Shown here in pieces: positions 15,804-23,537 of a stretch of 29,309 bases of DNA; within the stretch, counting starts at the first letter, position 1, and every line of letters starts with the position of its first letter. Made by a program: the position numbers and the translations under genes. The DNA is from Clostridia bacterium (lineage in GTDB: Bacteria; Bacillota; Clostridia; Oscillospirales; CAG-272): contig CAAGDE010000044.1 of assembly GCA_900768535.1 (NCBI GenBank), forward strand, positions 1 through 29,309, written 5' to 3'. The notes beneath the pieces are model-generated. The model was not told the origin of the DNA. It ran no database searches and saw nothing but the letters and a program-made list of their open reading frames with translations.

Positions 15804-15822
15804 GTCACTTCACTCCTTTCAA

Positions 15823-16392
15823 TTATTTGCCCTTGCTGGTCTTACCTGCCTTGCGGCGGATGTGTTCCTCAGCATACTTGACGCCCTTGCCGTGGTAGGG
15901 CTCCGGCGGTCTCTTGCCGCGGATGACGGCTGCGGTCTGTCCGACCAGCTGCTTGTCAATGCCCCTCACGATGATGGTGTTTGCGTCCGGCACGTCAAAG
16001 GTGATGCCGTTCTCCTCGGTCATGCAGAACTTGGACTGCGGCTGACCGTTGGGCATGAGCGAGTGACCCAGGTACAGCTGGATGGTCTTGCCCTGCTTGA
16101 CAACCTTGTAGCCGACGCCGACGATCTCCAGCTTTTTTGCATAGCCCTCGGTCACGCCGACAACCATGTTGTGCAGGAGCGCTCTGGTCAGCCCGTGCAG
16201 GCTGCGGTCTTCCTTCTCATCCGTGGGACGGCTCACATACGCATGGTTTCCTTCGACCGCAATGGTCATCCGGGGGTGGAGCTGTTCCGTCAGGGTTCCC
16301 AGTTTTCCCTTCACGGTGACAAGGTTTCCGTTCGCTACGGTCACTGTCACGCCTGCGGGAATTTCCACGGGCATTCTTCCGATTCTTGACAT
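15823..16392 (-). CDS. rplF: 50S ribosomal protein uL6
   Basis: 189 residues, a few longer than usual. It has two repeated beta-alpha domains. The start SRIGRMPVEIPAGV and the C-terminal GKRPPEPYHGKGVKYAEEHIRRKAGKTSKGK are family hallmarks. It lies near the sarcin-ricin loop and the elongation-factor site. It follows rpsH by 21 nt and precedes rplR by 19 nt. Confidence 0.97.
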   Translation of the reverse strand: MSRIGRMPVEIPAGVTVTVANGNLVTVKGKLGTLTEQLHPRMTIAVEGNHAYVSRPTDEKEDRSLHGLTRALLHNMVVGVTEGYAKKLEIVGVGYKVVKQGKTIQLYLGHSLMPNGQPQSKFCMTEENGITFDVPDANTIIVRGIDKQLVGQTAAVIRGKRPPEPYHGKGVKYAEEHIRRKAGKTSKGK

Positions 16393-16413
16393 TTCAATTA
16401 CCTCCCCTTCCGA

Positions 16414-16812
16414 TTACCATACGAACGCCAGGACTTCGCCGCCGACATTCAGCGCGCGCGCCTTTTTGCCCGTCATGATCCCCTTGGATGTGGACACGAT
16501 CGCAATGCCAAGCCCGTTCATCACGCTGGGCATATCCTCGCAGCCTGCGTAGATCCGCAGACCCGGCTTGGACACCCGGCGGATGCCGCGGATGACCTTC
16601 TGCTTGCCCGGCAGATACTTCAGCGTCACACGGATGACGCCCTGTTTGCCGTCGTCGATGACGGTATAGGACTTGACATAGCCCTCTGCGACAAGGATCT
16701 CGGCGATTGCCTTTTTCATGTTGGATGCCGGGATATCCACCGTCTGGTGCTTCGCGTTGTTTGCGTTGCGGATGCGGGTGAGCATATCGGCAATTACATC
16801 TGACATTTGCAT
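16414..16812 (-). CDS. rpsH: 30S ribosomal protein uS8
   Basis: 132 residues from ATG 16812 (MQMSDVIADMLTRIRNANN), with AGGAGG 8 nt upstream; an in-frame ATG at 16833 lies before the site and is rejected. The C-terminal half carries GLRIYAGCEDMPSVMNGLGIAIVSTSKGIMT, the conserved RNA-binding region. S8 is a primary 16S rRNA binder. In E. coli it also represses the spc genes; here the spacer just upstream of this gene is long (157 nt) and structured. Confidence 0.96.
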   Translation of the reverse strand: MQMSDVIADMLTRIRNANNAKHQTVDIPASNMKKAIAEILVAEGYVKSYTVIDDGKQGVIRVTLKYLPGKQKVIRGIRRVSKPGLRIYAGCEDMPSVMNGLGIAIVSTSKGIMTGKKARALNVGGEVLAFVW

Positions 16813-16938
16813 TGTTTTTTCCTCCTGATGCAAGTTCTTGTCTCTTGCTGCCGGGGTTTCCCGGCGGCATATCGGCGGTTAAATCCGACTGCCGGTTCCT
16901 TTTCCGACTGGTTTGATTTCCTGCCGATAGGTGGGGGT

Positions 16939-16962
16939 GGCGCACGCCCGCGGGCGCGCACC
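16939..16962. other. GC-rich dyad in the rpsN-rpsH spacer
   Basis: A perfect 12-bp palindrome, CGCCCGCGGGCG (16945-16956), is extended by flanking pairs to a 24-bp imperfect dyad with two mismatches. It begins just after the rpsN stop codon in the 157-nt spacer before rpsH, where most Firmicutes have a short gap. There is no T tract, so it is not a clear terminator. It could stabilise or divide the transcript, or bind a ribosomal protein. Confidence 0.5.
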
Positions 16963-16969
16963 TGTTACA

Positions 16970-17155
16970 TTACCACGAAGCCTTCTTCACGCCCGGAATC
17001 TCGCCCTTGTACGCGAGGTTGCGGAAGCAGATCCGGCAGATGCCGAACTTACGGAGATACGCGTGAGGGCGTCCGCAGATCTTGCAGCGGTTGTAGGTTC
17101 TCGTGGAGAACTTCTGTTCCTTCTGCTGCTTGAGAATCATGGATTTCTTTGCCAT
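16970..17155 (-). CDS. rpsN: 30S ribosomal protein uS14, zinc-binding short form
   Basis: 61 residues, the short type Z (C+) form. The zinc ribbon ligands are Cys24, Cys27, Cys40 and Cys43 (NRCKICGRPH, FGICRICFRNLA). The ending GEIPGVKKASW is typical. It binds 16S rRNA in the 30S head. It lies 19 nt after rplE and is followed by a long spacer before rpsH. No zinc-free paralogue is in the window. Confidence 0.97.
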   Translation of the reverse strand: MAKKSMILKQQKEQKFSTRTYNRCKICGRPHAYLRKFGICRICFRNLAYKGEIPGVKKASW

Positions 17156-17174
17156 CGTTTGTTACCTCCTCTGA

Positions 17175-17714
17175 TTATTTCGCGAACGGAGCGCCGAACA
17201 GGGTCAGCAGCTCTCGTGCTTCGTCGTCGGTTTGCGCGGTGGTGACAAAGCAGATGTCCATACCGCGGATCTTCTCGACCTTATCGTACTCGATTTCCGG
17301 GAAAATCAGCTGCTCCTTCAGACCGAGCGCATAGTTTCCTCTTCCGTCGAACGCGTTGGGGTTGATGCCCTTGAAGTCACGGACCTTCGGCAGTGCGAAG
17401 TTGAACAGTCTGTCCATGAACTCATACATCCGGTCGCCGCGCAGGGTGACCTTTGCGCCGATCTTCATGCCCTCACGGACCTTGAAGTTTGCGACCGACT
17501 TCTTTGCGTGGGTTGCGATCGCCTTCTGGCCGGAGATGACGGACAGGTCGCGCAGAACGGCGTCCAGCGCCTTGGCGTTGTCCTTTGCGTCACCGACGCC
17601 GACATTGATGACGATCTTGTCGAGCTTCGGGATCTGCATGACGCTCTTGTAGTTATACTTCTTCAGGAGAGCGGGAGCAATCTCTGCTTTGTACAGGTCT
17701 TTCAATCTTGCCAT
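17175..17714 (-). CDS. rplE: 50S ribosomal protein uL5
   Basis: 179 residues from ATG 17714 (MARLKDLYKAEIAPALLKK), with AAGGAGG upstream; the longer frame to 17753 overlaps rplX. Family motifs are KIVINVGVGDAKDNAK, ITGQK-like VISGQKAIATHAKKSVANFK and DFKGINPNAFDGRGNY. L5 binds 5S rRNA and contacts P-site tRNA and S13. It lies between rplX and rpsN. Confidence 0.97.
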   Translation of the reverse strand: MARLKDLYKAEIAPALLKKYNYKSVMQIPKLDKIVINVGVGDAKDNAKALDAVLRDLSVISGQKAIATHAKKSVANFKVREGMKIGAKVTLRGDRMYEFMDRLFNFALPKVRDFKGINPNAFDGRGNYALGLKEQLIFPEIEYDKVEKIRGMDICFVTTAQTDDEARELLTLFGAPFAK

Positions 17715-17728
17715 TTCCGTATCCCTCC

Positions 17729-18058
17729 TTACTTGATCTCCGGGTAGCCGCACGCCTTGTGCGCCGCCACACGGATCTTCTTGCCGTCATCGCCGAACTT
17801 TGCCGCCGCTCTTGCCGCCTTGCCGCACTTGGGGCAGATCAGTGCCACATTGGACGCGTAGATTGCGCCCTCGGCATCGATAATGCCGCCGGACTCGCCT
17901 TCGCGGCGGGGCTTGACGTGCTTGTGAATGATGTTGACACCCTTCACAATGACTTTTCCTTCTTCGGGAGAAGTTGCAATCACTTCGCCCTGAACACCCT
18001 TGTCATCTCCGGAGAGCACCACAACGGTATCGCCTTTTTTGATATGCAGATTTGCCAT
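17729..18058 (-). CDS. rplX: 50S ribosomal protein uL24
   Basis: 109 residues from ATG 18058 (MANLHIKKGDTVVVLSGDDK), with GGAGGTG upstream. The KOW domain (KKGDTVVVLSGDDKGVQGEV) and VNIIHKHVKPRREGESGGI are diagnostic. L24 is one of the first proteins to bind 23S rRNA. The C-terminal part has CPKCGK (Cys75, Cys78) and Cys103. Some clostridial L24 proteins have two Cys pairs here, so this may be a zinc knuckle that has lost one ligand; that comparison is from memory. Confidence 0.96.
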   Translation of the reverse strand: MANLHIKKGDTVVVLSGDDKGVQGEVIATSPEEGKVIVKGVNIIHKHVKPRREGESGGIIDAEGAIYASNVALICPKCGKAARAAAKFGDDGKKIRVAAHKACGYPEIK

Positions 18059-18072
18059 TGCCTTCACCTCCG

Positions 18073-18441
18073 TCAAAGCACTTCGGGCGCCAGGGAGAGG
18101 ATCTTGAGATATTCCTTCTCACGAAGCTCTCTTGCCACCGGCCCGAAGATACGGGTTCCGCGCGGGGTCTTATCCTCACGGATGATGACCGCCGCATTTT
18201 CATCGAACTTGATATAAGAGCCGTCTGCTCTCTTCATGCCGTGCACGGTACGGACAACGACTGCCTTCACAACCTCGCCCTTCTTGACCACTCCGCCCGG
18301 AGTCGCCTTCTTGACCGCGCAGACCACCACATCGCCGATATTTGCATATCTTCTGGCGGTGCCGCCCAGGACTCTGATGCACATCAGCTCCTTAGCTCCG
18401 GTGTTATCGGCAACTTTCATTAAAGACTGCTGCTGAATCAC
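18073..18441 (-). CDS. rplN: 50S ribosomal protein uL14
   Basis: 122 residues with a GTG start at 18441 and AGGAGG 8 nt upstream. The protein begins MIQQQSLMKVADNTGAKELM and has GDVVVCAVKKATPGGVVKKGEV and EDKTPRGTRIFGPVARELRE. It binds 23S rRNA at the subunit interface and contacts L19 and RsfS. The spacer before it (18442-18522) is 81 nt, longer than neighbouring gaps, with no clear promoter. Confidence 0.97.
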   Translation of the reverse strand: MIQQQSLMKVADNTGAKELMCIRVLGGTARRYANIGDVVVCAVKKATPGGVVKKGEVVKAVVVRTVHGMKRADGSYIKFDENAAVIIREDKTPRGTRIFGPVARELREKEYLKILSLAPEVL

Positions 18442-18522
18442 TTGATTTTCCTCCTACTGATTCAATACGCTACGACGTATCTACTATTCGAATAAGTGAA
18501 CATTCTCATCGGGGACGGGCGC

Positions 18523-18783
18523 TTATTTCGCCTTCTCGATGATCTCGACAACACGCCATCTCTTGGTTTTGGAAAGCGGTCTTGTCTCCATGAGCCTGAC
18601 CTTGTCGCCCACGCCGCATTCGTTCTTGTCGTCCTGCGCGTGCAGCTTCAGGGTCCGCTTCACGATCTTTCCGTACAGCGGGTGCTTGACGTTGTCCTCG
18701 ATTGCGACGACAACGGTCTTGTCCATTTTATCGCTGACAACCAGACCGACTCTGGTTTTTCTCAATGCTCTTTCTTCTGCCAT
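18523..18783 (-). CDS. rpsQ: 30S ribosomal protein uS17
   Basis: 86 residues, an OB-fold 16S rRNA binder and early assembly protein. Hallmarks are RKTRVGLVVSDKMDKTVVVAIE, HPLYGKIVKRTLKLHAQDD and GDKVRLMETRPLSKTKRWRVVEI. It lies 3 nt after rpmC, so translation is probably coupled. Confidence 0.97.
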   Translation of the reverse strand: MAEERALRKTRVGLVVSDKMDKTVVVAIEDNVKHPLYGKIVKRTLKLHAQDDKNECGVGDKVRLMETRPLSKTKRWRVVEIIEKAK

Positions 18784-18786
18784 GAC

Positions 18787-18984
18787 TTATGCCTCCTCCT
18801 TCTTCATTTCCTGAAGAACCGTCATCACGCGGGCAATGTCGTGCTTGACCTCGGTGATCTTGTGAGGGTTGTCAAGCTGATTGATCGCGTGCTGGAAGCG
18901 CAGGTTGAACAGCTCAGCCTTGAGCTCCTTCAGCTTTGCGTCAAGCGCCTCAGCCGACATCGTTCTGAGTTCTGCTGCCTTCAT
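18787..18984 (-). CDS. rpmC: 50S ribosomal protein uL29
   Basis: 65 residues forming two antiparallel helices. KAAELRTMSAEALDAKLKEL and LFNLRFQHAINQLDNP are typical. It lies near the exit tunnel next to L23 and takes part in docking nascent-chain factors. It is packed between rplP (2 nt upstream) and rpsQ (3 nt downstream). Confidence 0.96.
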   Translation of the reverse strand: MKAAELRTMSAEALDAKLKELKAELFNLRFQHAINQLDNPHKITEVKHDIARVMTVLQEMKKEEA

Positions 18985-18986
18985 GA

Positions 18987-19412
18987 TTAGCCCTCCTTTG
19001 CTTCGGTTGCTTTGGAAACGAACTTGGTTTTGATCGGGAGCTTGTGACCGGCAAGACGCATTGCTTCCTTTGCCACATCCTCACTGACACCGTCCATTTC
19101 GAACAGGATTCTGCCCGGCTTCACCACGGCAACCCAGTACTCCGGCGAGCCCTTACCGGAACCCATACGGGTTTCCGCCGGCTTCTCGGTGATCGGCTTA
19201 TCGGGGAAGATTTTGATCCAGACCTGACCGCCACGCTTGATATAACGGGTCATTGCGATACGTGCCGCCTCGATCTGGTTGCTGGTGATCCACGAAGGCT
19301 CCAGCGCAACAAGTCCGAAGGAGCCGTTGCTCAGCGTGGTTCCTCTGGATGCCTTGCCCTTCAGTCTGCCGCGCTGTACGCGACGGAACTTGACTCTTTT
19401 CGGCATTAACAT
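18987..19412 (-). CDS. rplP: 50S ribosomal protein uL16
   Basis: 141 residues. MLMPKRVKFRRVQRGRLKG, the GLVALEPSWITSNQIEAARIAM stretch and the GSGKGSPEYWVAVVKPGRILFE stretch are diagnostic. It helps place tRNA at the peptidyl transferase centre and completes 50S assembly. It sits 2 nt after rpsC and 2 nt before rpmC. Confidence 0.97.
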   Translation of the reverse strand: MLMPKRVKFRRVQRGRLKGKASRGTTLSNGSFGLVALEPSWITSNQIEAARIAMTRYIKRGGQVWIKIFPDKPITEKPAETRMGSGKGSPEYWVAVVKPGRILFEMDGVSEDVAKEAMRLAGHKLPIKTKFVSKATEAKEG

Positions 19413-19414
19413 AA

Positions 19415-20218
19415 TTACTTCGCGCCTCCTTCTCTCGGAGCTCTGTCACGGCGGTCACCGTTCGGTCTCGGTCCGCGGTTGTCCCGGCGGTCGCCTCTCG
19501 GTCCGCGGTTGTCCCGGCGGTCGCGGTTGTCGCGGCGGTCGCGTCCGTCGCGTCCGTCCCGTCTCTGGTTGCTGCCCGGACGGTTGACCTCGTTGAGGAT
19601 TTCGCCCTTGTAGATCCAGACCTTGACGCCGATCTTTCCGTAGGTGGTGTTTGCCTCCGCAAAGCCGTACTCGATGTCGGCTCTGAGGGTCTGCAGCGGA
19701 ATGGTTCCCTCATGATAATGCTCGCTGCGTGCGATTTCGGCACCGCCCAGGCGCCCGCCGCAGTTGATCTTGATTCCCTTTGCGCCCAGTCTCATGGTGT
19801 TGCGGATTGCCATCTTCATTGCACGGCGGAACGCAACACGTCCCTCCAGCTGCTTTGCGATGTTCTCCGCCACCAGCTGTGCGTCCAGATCCGGCTGACG
19901 GATCTCGACCACGTTCAGCGCGACCGGCATACCGACCATCTTCTCCAGCTTCTGGCGGTACTTTTCGATTTCCACGCCGCCCTTGCCGATGACCATACCC
20001 GGCTTTGCGCAGTTGATGAACACGCGCACTCTGTGACCGTCTCTTTCGATTTCGATCTTGGAGATACCCGCATCGTACAGGGTTTTCTTCAGATACTTTC
20101 TGACATTGTAGTCGGAAACAAGGGTATCACCGAAGACTTCGTCTTTTGCAAACCATCTTGAATCCCAGTTTTTGATTACGCCCACTCTCAGTCCGTGGGG
20201 ATTAACCTTCTGACCCAT
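19415..20218 (-). CDS. rpsC: 30S ribosomal protein uS3 with an Arg/Asp/Gly-rich C-terminal tail
   Basis: 267 residues against about 210-230 usually. The N-terminal KH domain has GMVIGKGG (74-81), and the C-terminal domain has GRLGGAEIARSEHYHEGTIPLQTLRADI and TTYGKIGVKVWIYKGEIL. It forms the mRNA entry channel and helicase with S4 and S5. Residues 219-267 are an extra low-complexity tail rich in RD and RG with repeats of GRDRRDNRGPR type, probably disordered and RNA-binding. It lies 19 nt after rplV. Confidence 0.97.
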   Translation of the reverse strand: MGQKVNPHGLRVGVIKNWDSRWFAKDEVFGDTLVSDYNVRKYLKKTLYDAGISKIEIERDGHRVRVFINCAKPGMVIGKGGVEIEKYRQKLEKMVGMPVALNVVEIRQPDLDAQLVAENIAKQLEGRVAFRRAMKMAIRNTMRLGAKGIKINCGGRLGGAEIARSEHYHEGTIPLQTLRADIEYGFAEANTTYGKIGVKVWIYKGEILNEVNRPGSNQRRDGRDGRDRRDNRDRRDNRGPRGDRRDNRGPRPNGDRRDRAPREGGAK

Positions 20219-20237
20219 TCTGTTGTTTCCTCCTCTC

Positions 20238-20573
20238 TCAGTCTTTCTCTGCGACCGCCAGTGTCACGTGGCTGGTGCGCTTCAGGATGCGGTCTGCGCT
20301 TCCCTTTGCTCTCGGCATGATCCGCTTCAGGGTCGGGCCGGGGCAGACGAAGCACTCGGAAACATACAGTTTTTCGGCATCCATGTGGAAATTGTTCTCC
20401 GCGTTGGCGATTGCGCTGCCGAGCAGCTTGATCAGCAGCTCGCTTGCCGCCTTCGGCGTGTTCTTGAGAATTCCCATCGCGGTGGCAACGTCCTTGCCGC
20501 GAATCAGATCGAGTACGATCTGCACCTTGCGGGGGGAAATTCTTGCGTATTTCAGATAAGCTTTTGCTTCCAT
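20238..20573 (-). CDS. rplV: 50S ribosomal protein uL22
   Basis: 111 residues. AYLKYARISPRKVQIVLDLIRGK at the N-terminus and the loop GPTLKRIMPRAKGSADRILKRTSH are conserved; the loop reaches into the peptide exit tunnel, where macrolides bind. It lies between rpsS and rpsC. Confidence 0.97.
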   Translation of the reverse strand: MEAKAYLKYARISPRKVQIVLDLIRGKDVATAMGILKNTPKAASELLIKLLGSAIANAENNFHMDAEKLYVSECFVCPGPTLKRIMPRAKGSADRILKRTSHVTLAVAEKD

Positions 20574-20596
20574 TTCAGAATGAACCTCCCTCGCAA

Positions 20597-20878
20597 TTAT
20601 TTACCGTTGTTGGACGTCTTGGAGCCTGCGTGACCCTTGAACGTGCGGGTCGGCGCGAACTCTCCGAGCTTGTGTCCGACCATATCTTCCGTGATATACA
20701 CCGGAATGTGCTTCTTACCGTCGTGAACCGCGATGGTGTGACCGACAAATTCCGGGAATATAGTGGACGAACGGGACCATGTCTTCAGAACCTTCTTTTC
20801 GCCGTTTGCGTTCATGGCGCTGATCCGGCTGTAGAGCTTTTCCTCGACATAAGGTGCTTTTTTCAGGCTTCTGCTCAT
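20597..20878 (-). CDS. rpsS: 30S ribosomal protein uS19
   Basis: 93 residues. MSRSLKKAPYVEEKLYSRI, TWSRSSTIFPEFVGHTIAVHDGKKH and GHKLGEFAPTRTFKGHA are diagnostic. It lies in the 30S head with S13 and touches A-site tRNA. It follows rplB by 14 nt and precedes rplV by 23 nt. Confidence 0.97.
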   Translation of the reverse strand: MSRSLKKAPYVEEKLYSRISAMNANGEKKVLKTWSRSSTIFPEFVGHTIAVHDGKKHIPVYITEDMVGHKLGEFAPTRTFKGHAGSKTSNNGK

Positions 20879-20892
20879 GTTATATTCCCTCC

Positions 20893-21726
20893 TTATTTAG
20901 CGTTTCTGCGCTTGACGATGAACTTATCGGTGCGCGCCTTCTTGTTTCTGGTCTTATATCCCAGTGCCGGCTTACCCCAAGGCGTTACCGGTCCGGGATG
21001 ACCGATCGGGGACTTGCCTTCGCCGCCTCCGTGCGGGTGATCGCAGGGGTTCATGACCGAGCCGCGGACGGTCGGACGGAAGCCCTTGTGACGGGTCTTG
21101 CCTGCCTTACCGACCTTGACGGTGTCGTGCTCGACGTTGCCGACCTGACCGATGGTAGCCTTGCAGTCCAGCCGGATGAAGCGGACCTCGCCGGAGGGCA
21201 GACGGATCTGCGCCATGCCGTTGGCTTCCTTGGAGACCAGCTGTGCCATCGCACCTGCCGAGCGGACGAGCTGTGCGCCCTTGCCGGGGTAGATTTCGAT
21301 GTTGTTGATGACGGTACCGACCGGGATGTTTGCGATGGGCAGGGTGTTGCCGGGCTTGATGTCGGCTTCCTTGCCGGAGTAAACGGTGTCGCCCGCCTTC
21401 AGGCCTTCGGGCGCGATGATATAGCTCTTGTTGCCCTCGGTATCCTGCAGGAGTGCGATATACGCGGTGCGGTTCGGGTCATACTCGATGCCGATGACCG
21501 TGCTTGCGTTTGCGTTCTGGCGCTTGAAGTCGATGATCCGGTACTTGACCTTGTTTCCGCCGCCTCTGTGACGGACGGTGATGCGGCCGTAGCTGTTGCG
21601 TCCGGCGTGCTTCTTCTTGGTAACAATCAGGCTCTTCTCAGGAGAGAATTTGGTGATTTCCTCGAAAGAAGGAACGGTCATATTTCTTCTGCCGGGGGTT
21701 GTGGGTTTATACTTAACTGTAGGCAT
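20893..21726 (-). CDS. rplB: 50S ribosomal protein uL2
   Basis: 277 residues, normal length. Conserved blocks are RNSYGRITVRHRGGGNKVKYR, GDTVYSGKEADIKPGNTLPI, AGAMAQLVSKEANGMAQIRLPSGEVR and the C-terminal MNPCDHPHGGGEGKSPIGHPG, which holds the histidine important for peptidyl transferase activity. It is needed for subunit association. It lies between rplW and rpsS. Confidence 0.97.
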   Translation of the reverse strand: MPTVKYKPTTPGRRNMTVPSFEEITKFSPEKSLIVTKKKHAGRNSYGRITVRHRGGGNKVKYRIIDFKRQNANASTVIGIEYDPNRTAYIALLQDTEGNKSYIIAPEGLKAGDTVYSGKEADIKPGNTLPIANIPVGTVINNIEIYPGKGAQLVRSAGAMAQLVSKEANGMAQIRLPSGEVRFIRLDCKATIGQVGNVEHDTVKVGKAGKTRHKGFRPTVRGSVMNPCDHPHGGGEGKSPIGHPGPVTPWGKPALGYKTRNKKARTDKFIVKRRNAK

Positions 21727-21744
21727 TCTGATTCCCTCCTACTC

Positions 21745-22047
21745 TTAGTTAAGGCCTTCGAAGAACTCGATCTCGCCGGAATCGGGCGTCAGGGTAACGA
21801 TCGCCTTTTTCCATTCCGAGGTGTATCCGAAATGCACACCGAGTCTCTTGGGCTTCTTCTTCATGTTGATGGTACGGACCGCCGCGACCTTGACCTTGCT
21901 TGCCGCGAACACTTCCTCCACCGCCTGGGCGATCTCCGCCTTGTTTGCGTCGCTTGCGACCTCGAAGACATACTTCTTGGCGGGCAGCATATCCATTGCG
22001 GCTTCGGTGATCACCGGTCTGATGATAATATCGTGTGCCGATTTCAT
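21745..22047 (-). CDS. rplW: 50S ribosomal protein uL23
   Basis: 100 residues. DIIIRPVITEAAMDMLPAKKYVF and KRLGVHFGYTSEWKKAIVTL are typical. L23 sits at the tunnel exit and is the docking site of trigger factor and SRP. Its ATG overlaps the rplD stop by ATGA (22044-22047), so the two are coupled. Confidence 0.97.
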   Translation of the reverse strand: MKSAHDIIIRPVITEAAMDMLPAKKYVFEVASDANKAEIAQAVEEVFAASKVKVAAVRTINMKKKPKRLGVHFGYTSEWKKAIVTLTPDSGEIEFFEGLN

Positions 22048-22757
22048 GATGCGTACACCTCCTCAAGCTTCTTCACCGCGTCTGCGGTCATAACCAGCTT
22101 CTCCGCGTTCAGCACGTCATAGACGTTGAGCGTGTTCCACTGGGTGGTGTTGACCTGCGGGATATTGTCGCAGCTCTTGATGACCTTTGCGTCGACCGTA
22201 TCCAGCACCACGAGTGCGCTCTGCGGCTTGGTTGCGGTCTTCTCCGCGGTACCGTACACCGGCTTGCCGCCCTCCATGGCGATGGTCTTGTAGGTCTTGG
22301 TATAGGTCTTTTCAAAGCCCAGGGTCCTGAACATGGCAACCATGGTCTTGGTCGAGGGCTTCTCAACGGTCAGGCTGTCCAGGACAACCAGGTTTCCGTT
22401 TGCGACCTTATCGGACAGTGCGCAGAACAGCGCGAGCCGACGGGTCTTCTTGTTCATCGCAAGGCGATAATCTCTCGGCTTCGGCCCCAGCGCGACGCCG
22501 CCGTGCGTCCACTGCGGGCTGCGGGTGGAACCCTGACGGGCTCTGCCGGTCCCCTTCTGTCTCCAGGGCTTCTTTCCGCCGCCCGACACCTCGGTACGGG
22601 TCAGGGTGGACTGTGTTCCCTGTCTCTGATTCATCAGATAGGCTCTGACCGCGGCATGGAGAACAGCGCCGTTCACATCTGCGCCGAACAGCTTGTCACT
22701 GAGCGTGATGTCTCCGACTTCCTTGCCGGACATATTAACGATTTTTACGACTGGCAT
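22044..22757 (-). CDS. rplD: 50S ribosomal protein uL4
   Basis: 237 residues, somewhat longer than the usual 205-210. The internal loop that reaches into the exit tunnel is present (QGTQSTLTRTEVSGGGKKPWRQKGTGRARQGSTRSPQWTHGGVALGPKPRDY region, 45-97). The extra length is in the C-terminal half. L4 regulates the S10 operon in enterobacteria; whether it does so here is unknown. It lies between rplC and rplW. Confidence 0.97.
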   Translation of the reverse strand: MPVVKIVNMSGKEVGDITLSDKLFGADVNGAVLHAAVRAYLMNQRQGTQSTLTRTEVSGGGKKPWRQKGTGRARQGSTRSPQWTHGGVALGPKPRDYRLAMNKKTRRLALFCALSDKVANGNLVVLDSLTVEKPSTKTMVAMFRTLGFEKTYTKTYKTIAMEGGKPVYGTAEKTATKPQSALVVLDTVDAKVIKSCDNIPQVNTTQWNTLNVYDVLNAEKLVMTADAVKKLEEVYAS

Positions 22758-22777
22758 TGTTGTTATCCTCCTTCCGC

Positions 22778-23407
22778 TCAGGCTTTCACAGAATCGCGAA
22801 TGAACACGATGCCGTCCTTGGCACCGGGAACGGCGCCCTTGATGGCGATCAGGTTCTTTTCGCTGTCAATCTTCACGACCAGCAGGTTCTGCACGGTGAC
22901 CTGCTCGTTACCGTACTGTCCTGCCATTTTCTTGTTCTTGTACACGCGGGACGGCGTGGAGTTTGCGCCCATGGAGCCGACCTGACGGTGAATCGGACCG
23001 ACACCGTGCGTGGAGCACAGGGTGTGGTGATTCCAACGCTTGACGGCACCGCTGTATCCGCGGCCCTTGGTCATACCTGTTACGTCGACCTTCTCGCCTG
23101 CGGCGAAGGTATCGACGGTAATGACCGAGCCGACCTCGGCGGAGCAGTCATCGAGCCGGAACTCTTTGAGGTGCTTCTTCATCGGAACGCCTGCCTTTTC
23201 GAAGTGTCCCTGATCCGCTTTGGTCAGGTGCTTCTTCTTGGCATCCATAAAGCCAAGCTGCAGGGCGTTGTATCCGTCCTTTTCAGCGGTTTTCTTCTGT
23301 GCGACAACGCACGGGCCCGCTTCGATAACCGTAACCGGAATGACGTTTCCTTTTTCGTCGAAAATCTGTGTCATACCGATCTTTTTACCGATCATACCCT
23401 TTTTCAT
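22778..23407 (-). CDS. rplC: 50S ribosomal protein uL3
   Basis: 209 residues from ATG 23407 (MKKGMIGKKIGMTQIFDEKG), with AGGAGG upstream; an in-frame extension to 23455 runs through a hairpin in the spacer and is rejected. Conserved are VTGMTKGRGYSGAVKRWNHH and GSMGANSTPSRVYKNKKMAGQYG, the latter including the loop near the peptidyl transferase centre. L3 initiates 50S assembly. It follows rpsJ after a 130-nt spacer. Confidence 0.97.
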   Translation of the reverse strand: MKKGMIGKKIGMTQIFDEKGNVIPVTVIEAGPCVVAQKKTAEKDGYNALQLGFMDAKKKHLTKADQGHFEKAGVPMKKHLKEFRLDDCSAEVGSVITVDTFAAGEKVDVTGMTKGRGYSGAVKRWNHHTLCSTHGVGPIHRQVGSMGANSTPSRVYKNKKMAGQYGNEQVTVQNLLVVKIDSEKNLIAIKGAVPGAKDGIVFIRDSVKA

Positions 23408-23433
23408 TTTGGAAATCCTCCTGTAAATTATTG

Positions 23434-23496
23434 GTTGACACCGGAGTGCCAACATGACTTACAAAGTTACCGAACGCTCCGGACTCTTTTCCGGAT
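23434..23496 (-). other. Two stem-loops in the rpsJ-rplC spacer
   Basis: On the minus strand, TCCGGA-AAAGAG-TCCGGA (23496-23479) is followed by GTTGGCAC-TCCG-GTGTCAAC (23453-23434), an 8-bp stem with one G-T pair and a 4-nt loop. The second ends about 11 nt before the rplC ribosome binding site. There is no T tract, so these are not terminators. They may be a processing site, a protein-binding site or a translational control element. Confidence 0.55.
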
Positions 23497-23537
23497 CTCG
23501 GCTGTTGTCTTTGCTTTGCGCCGGACGAAGTGCTTGA

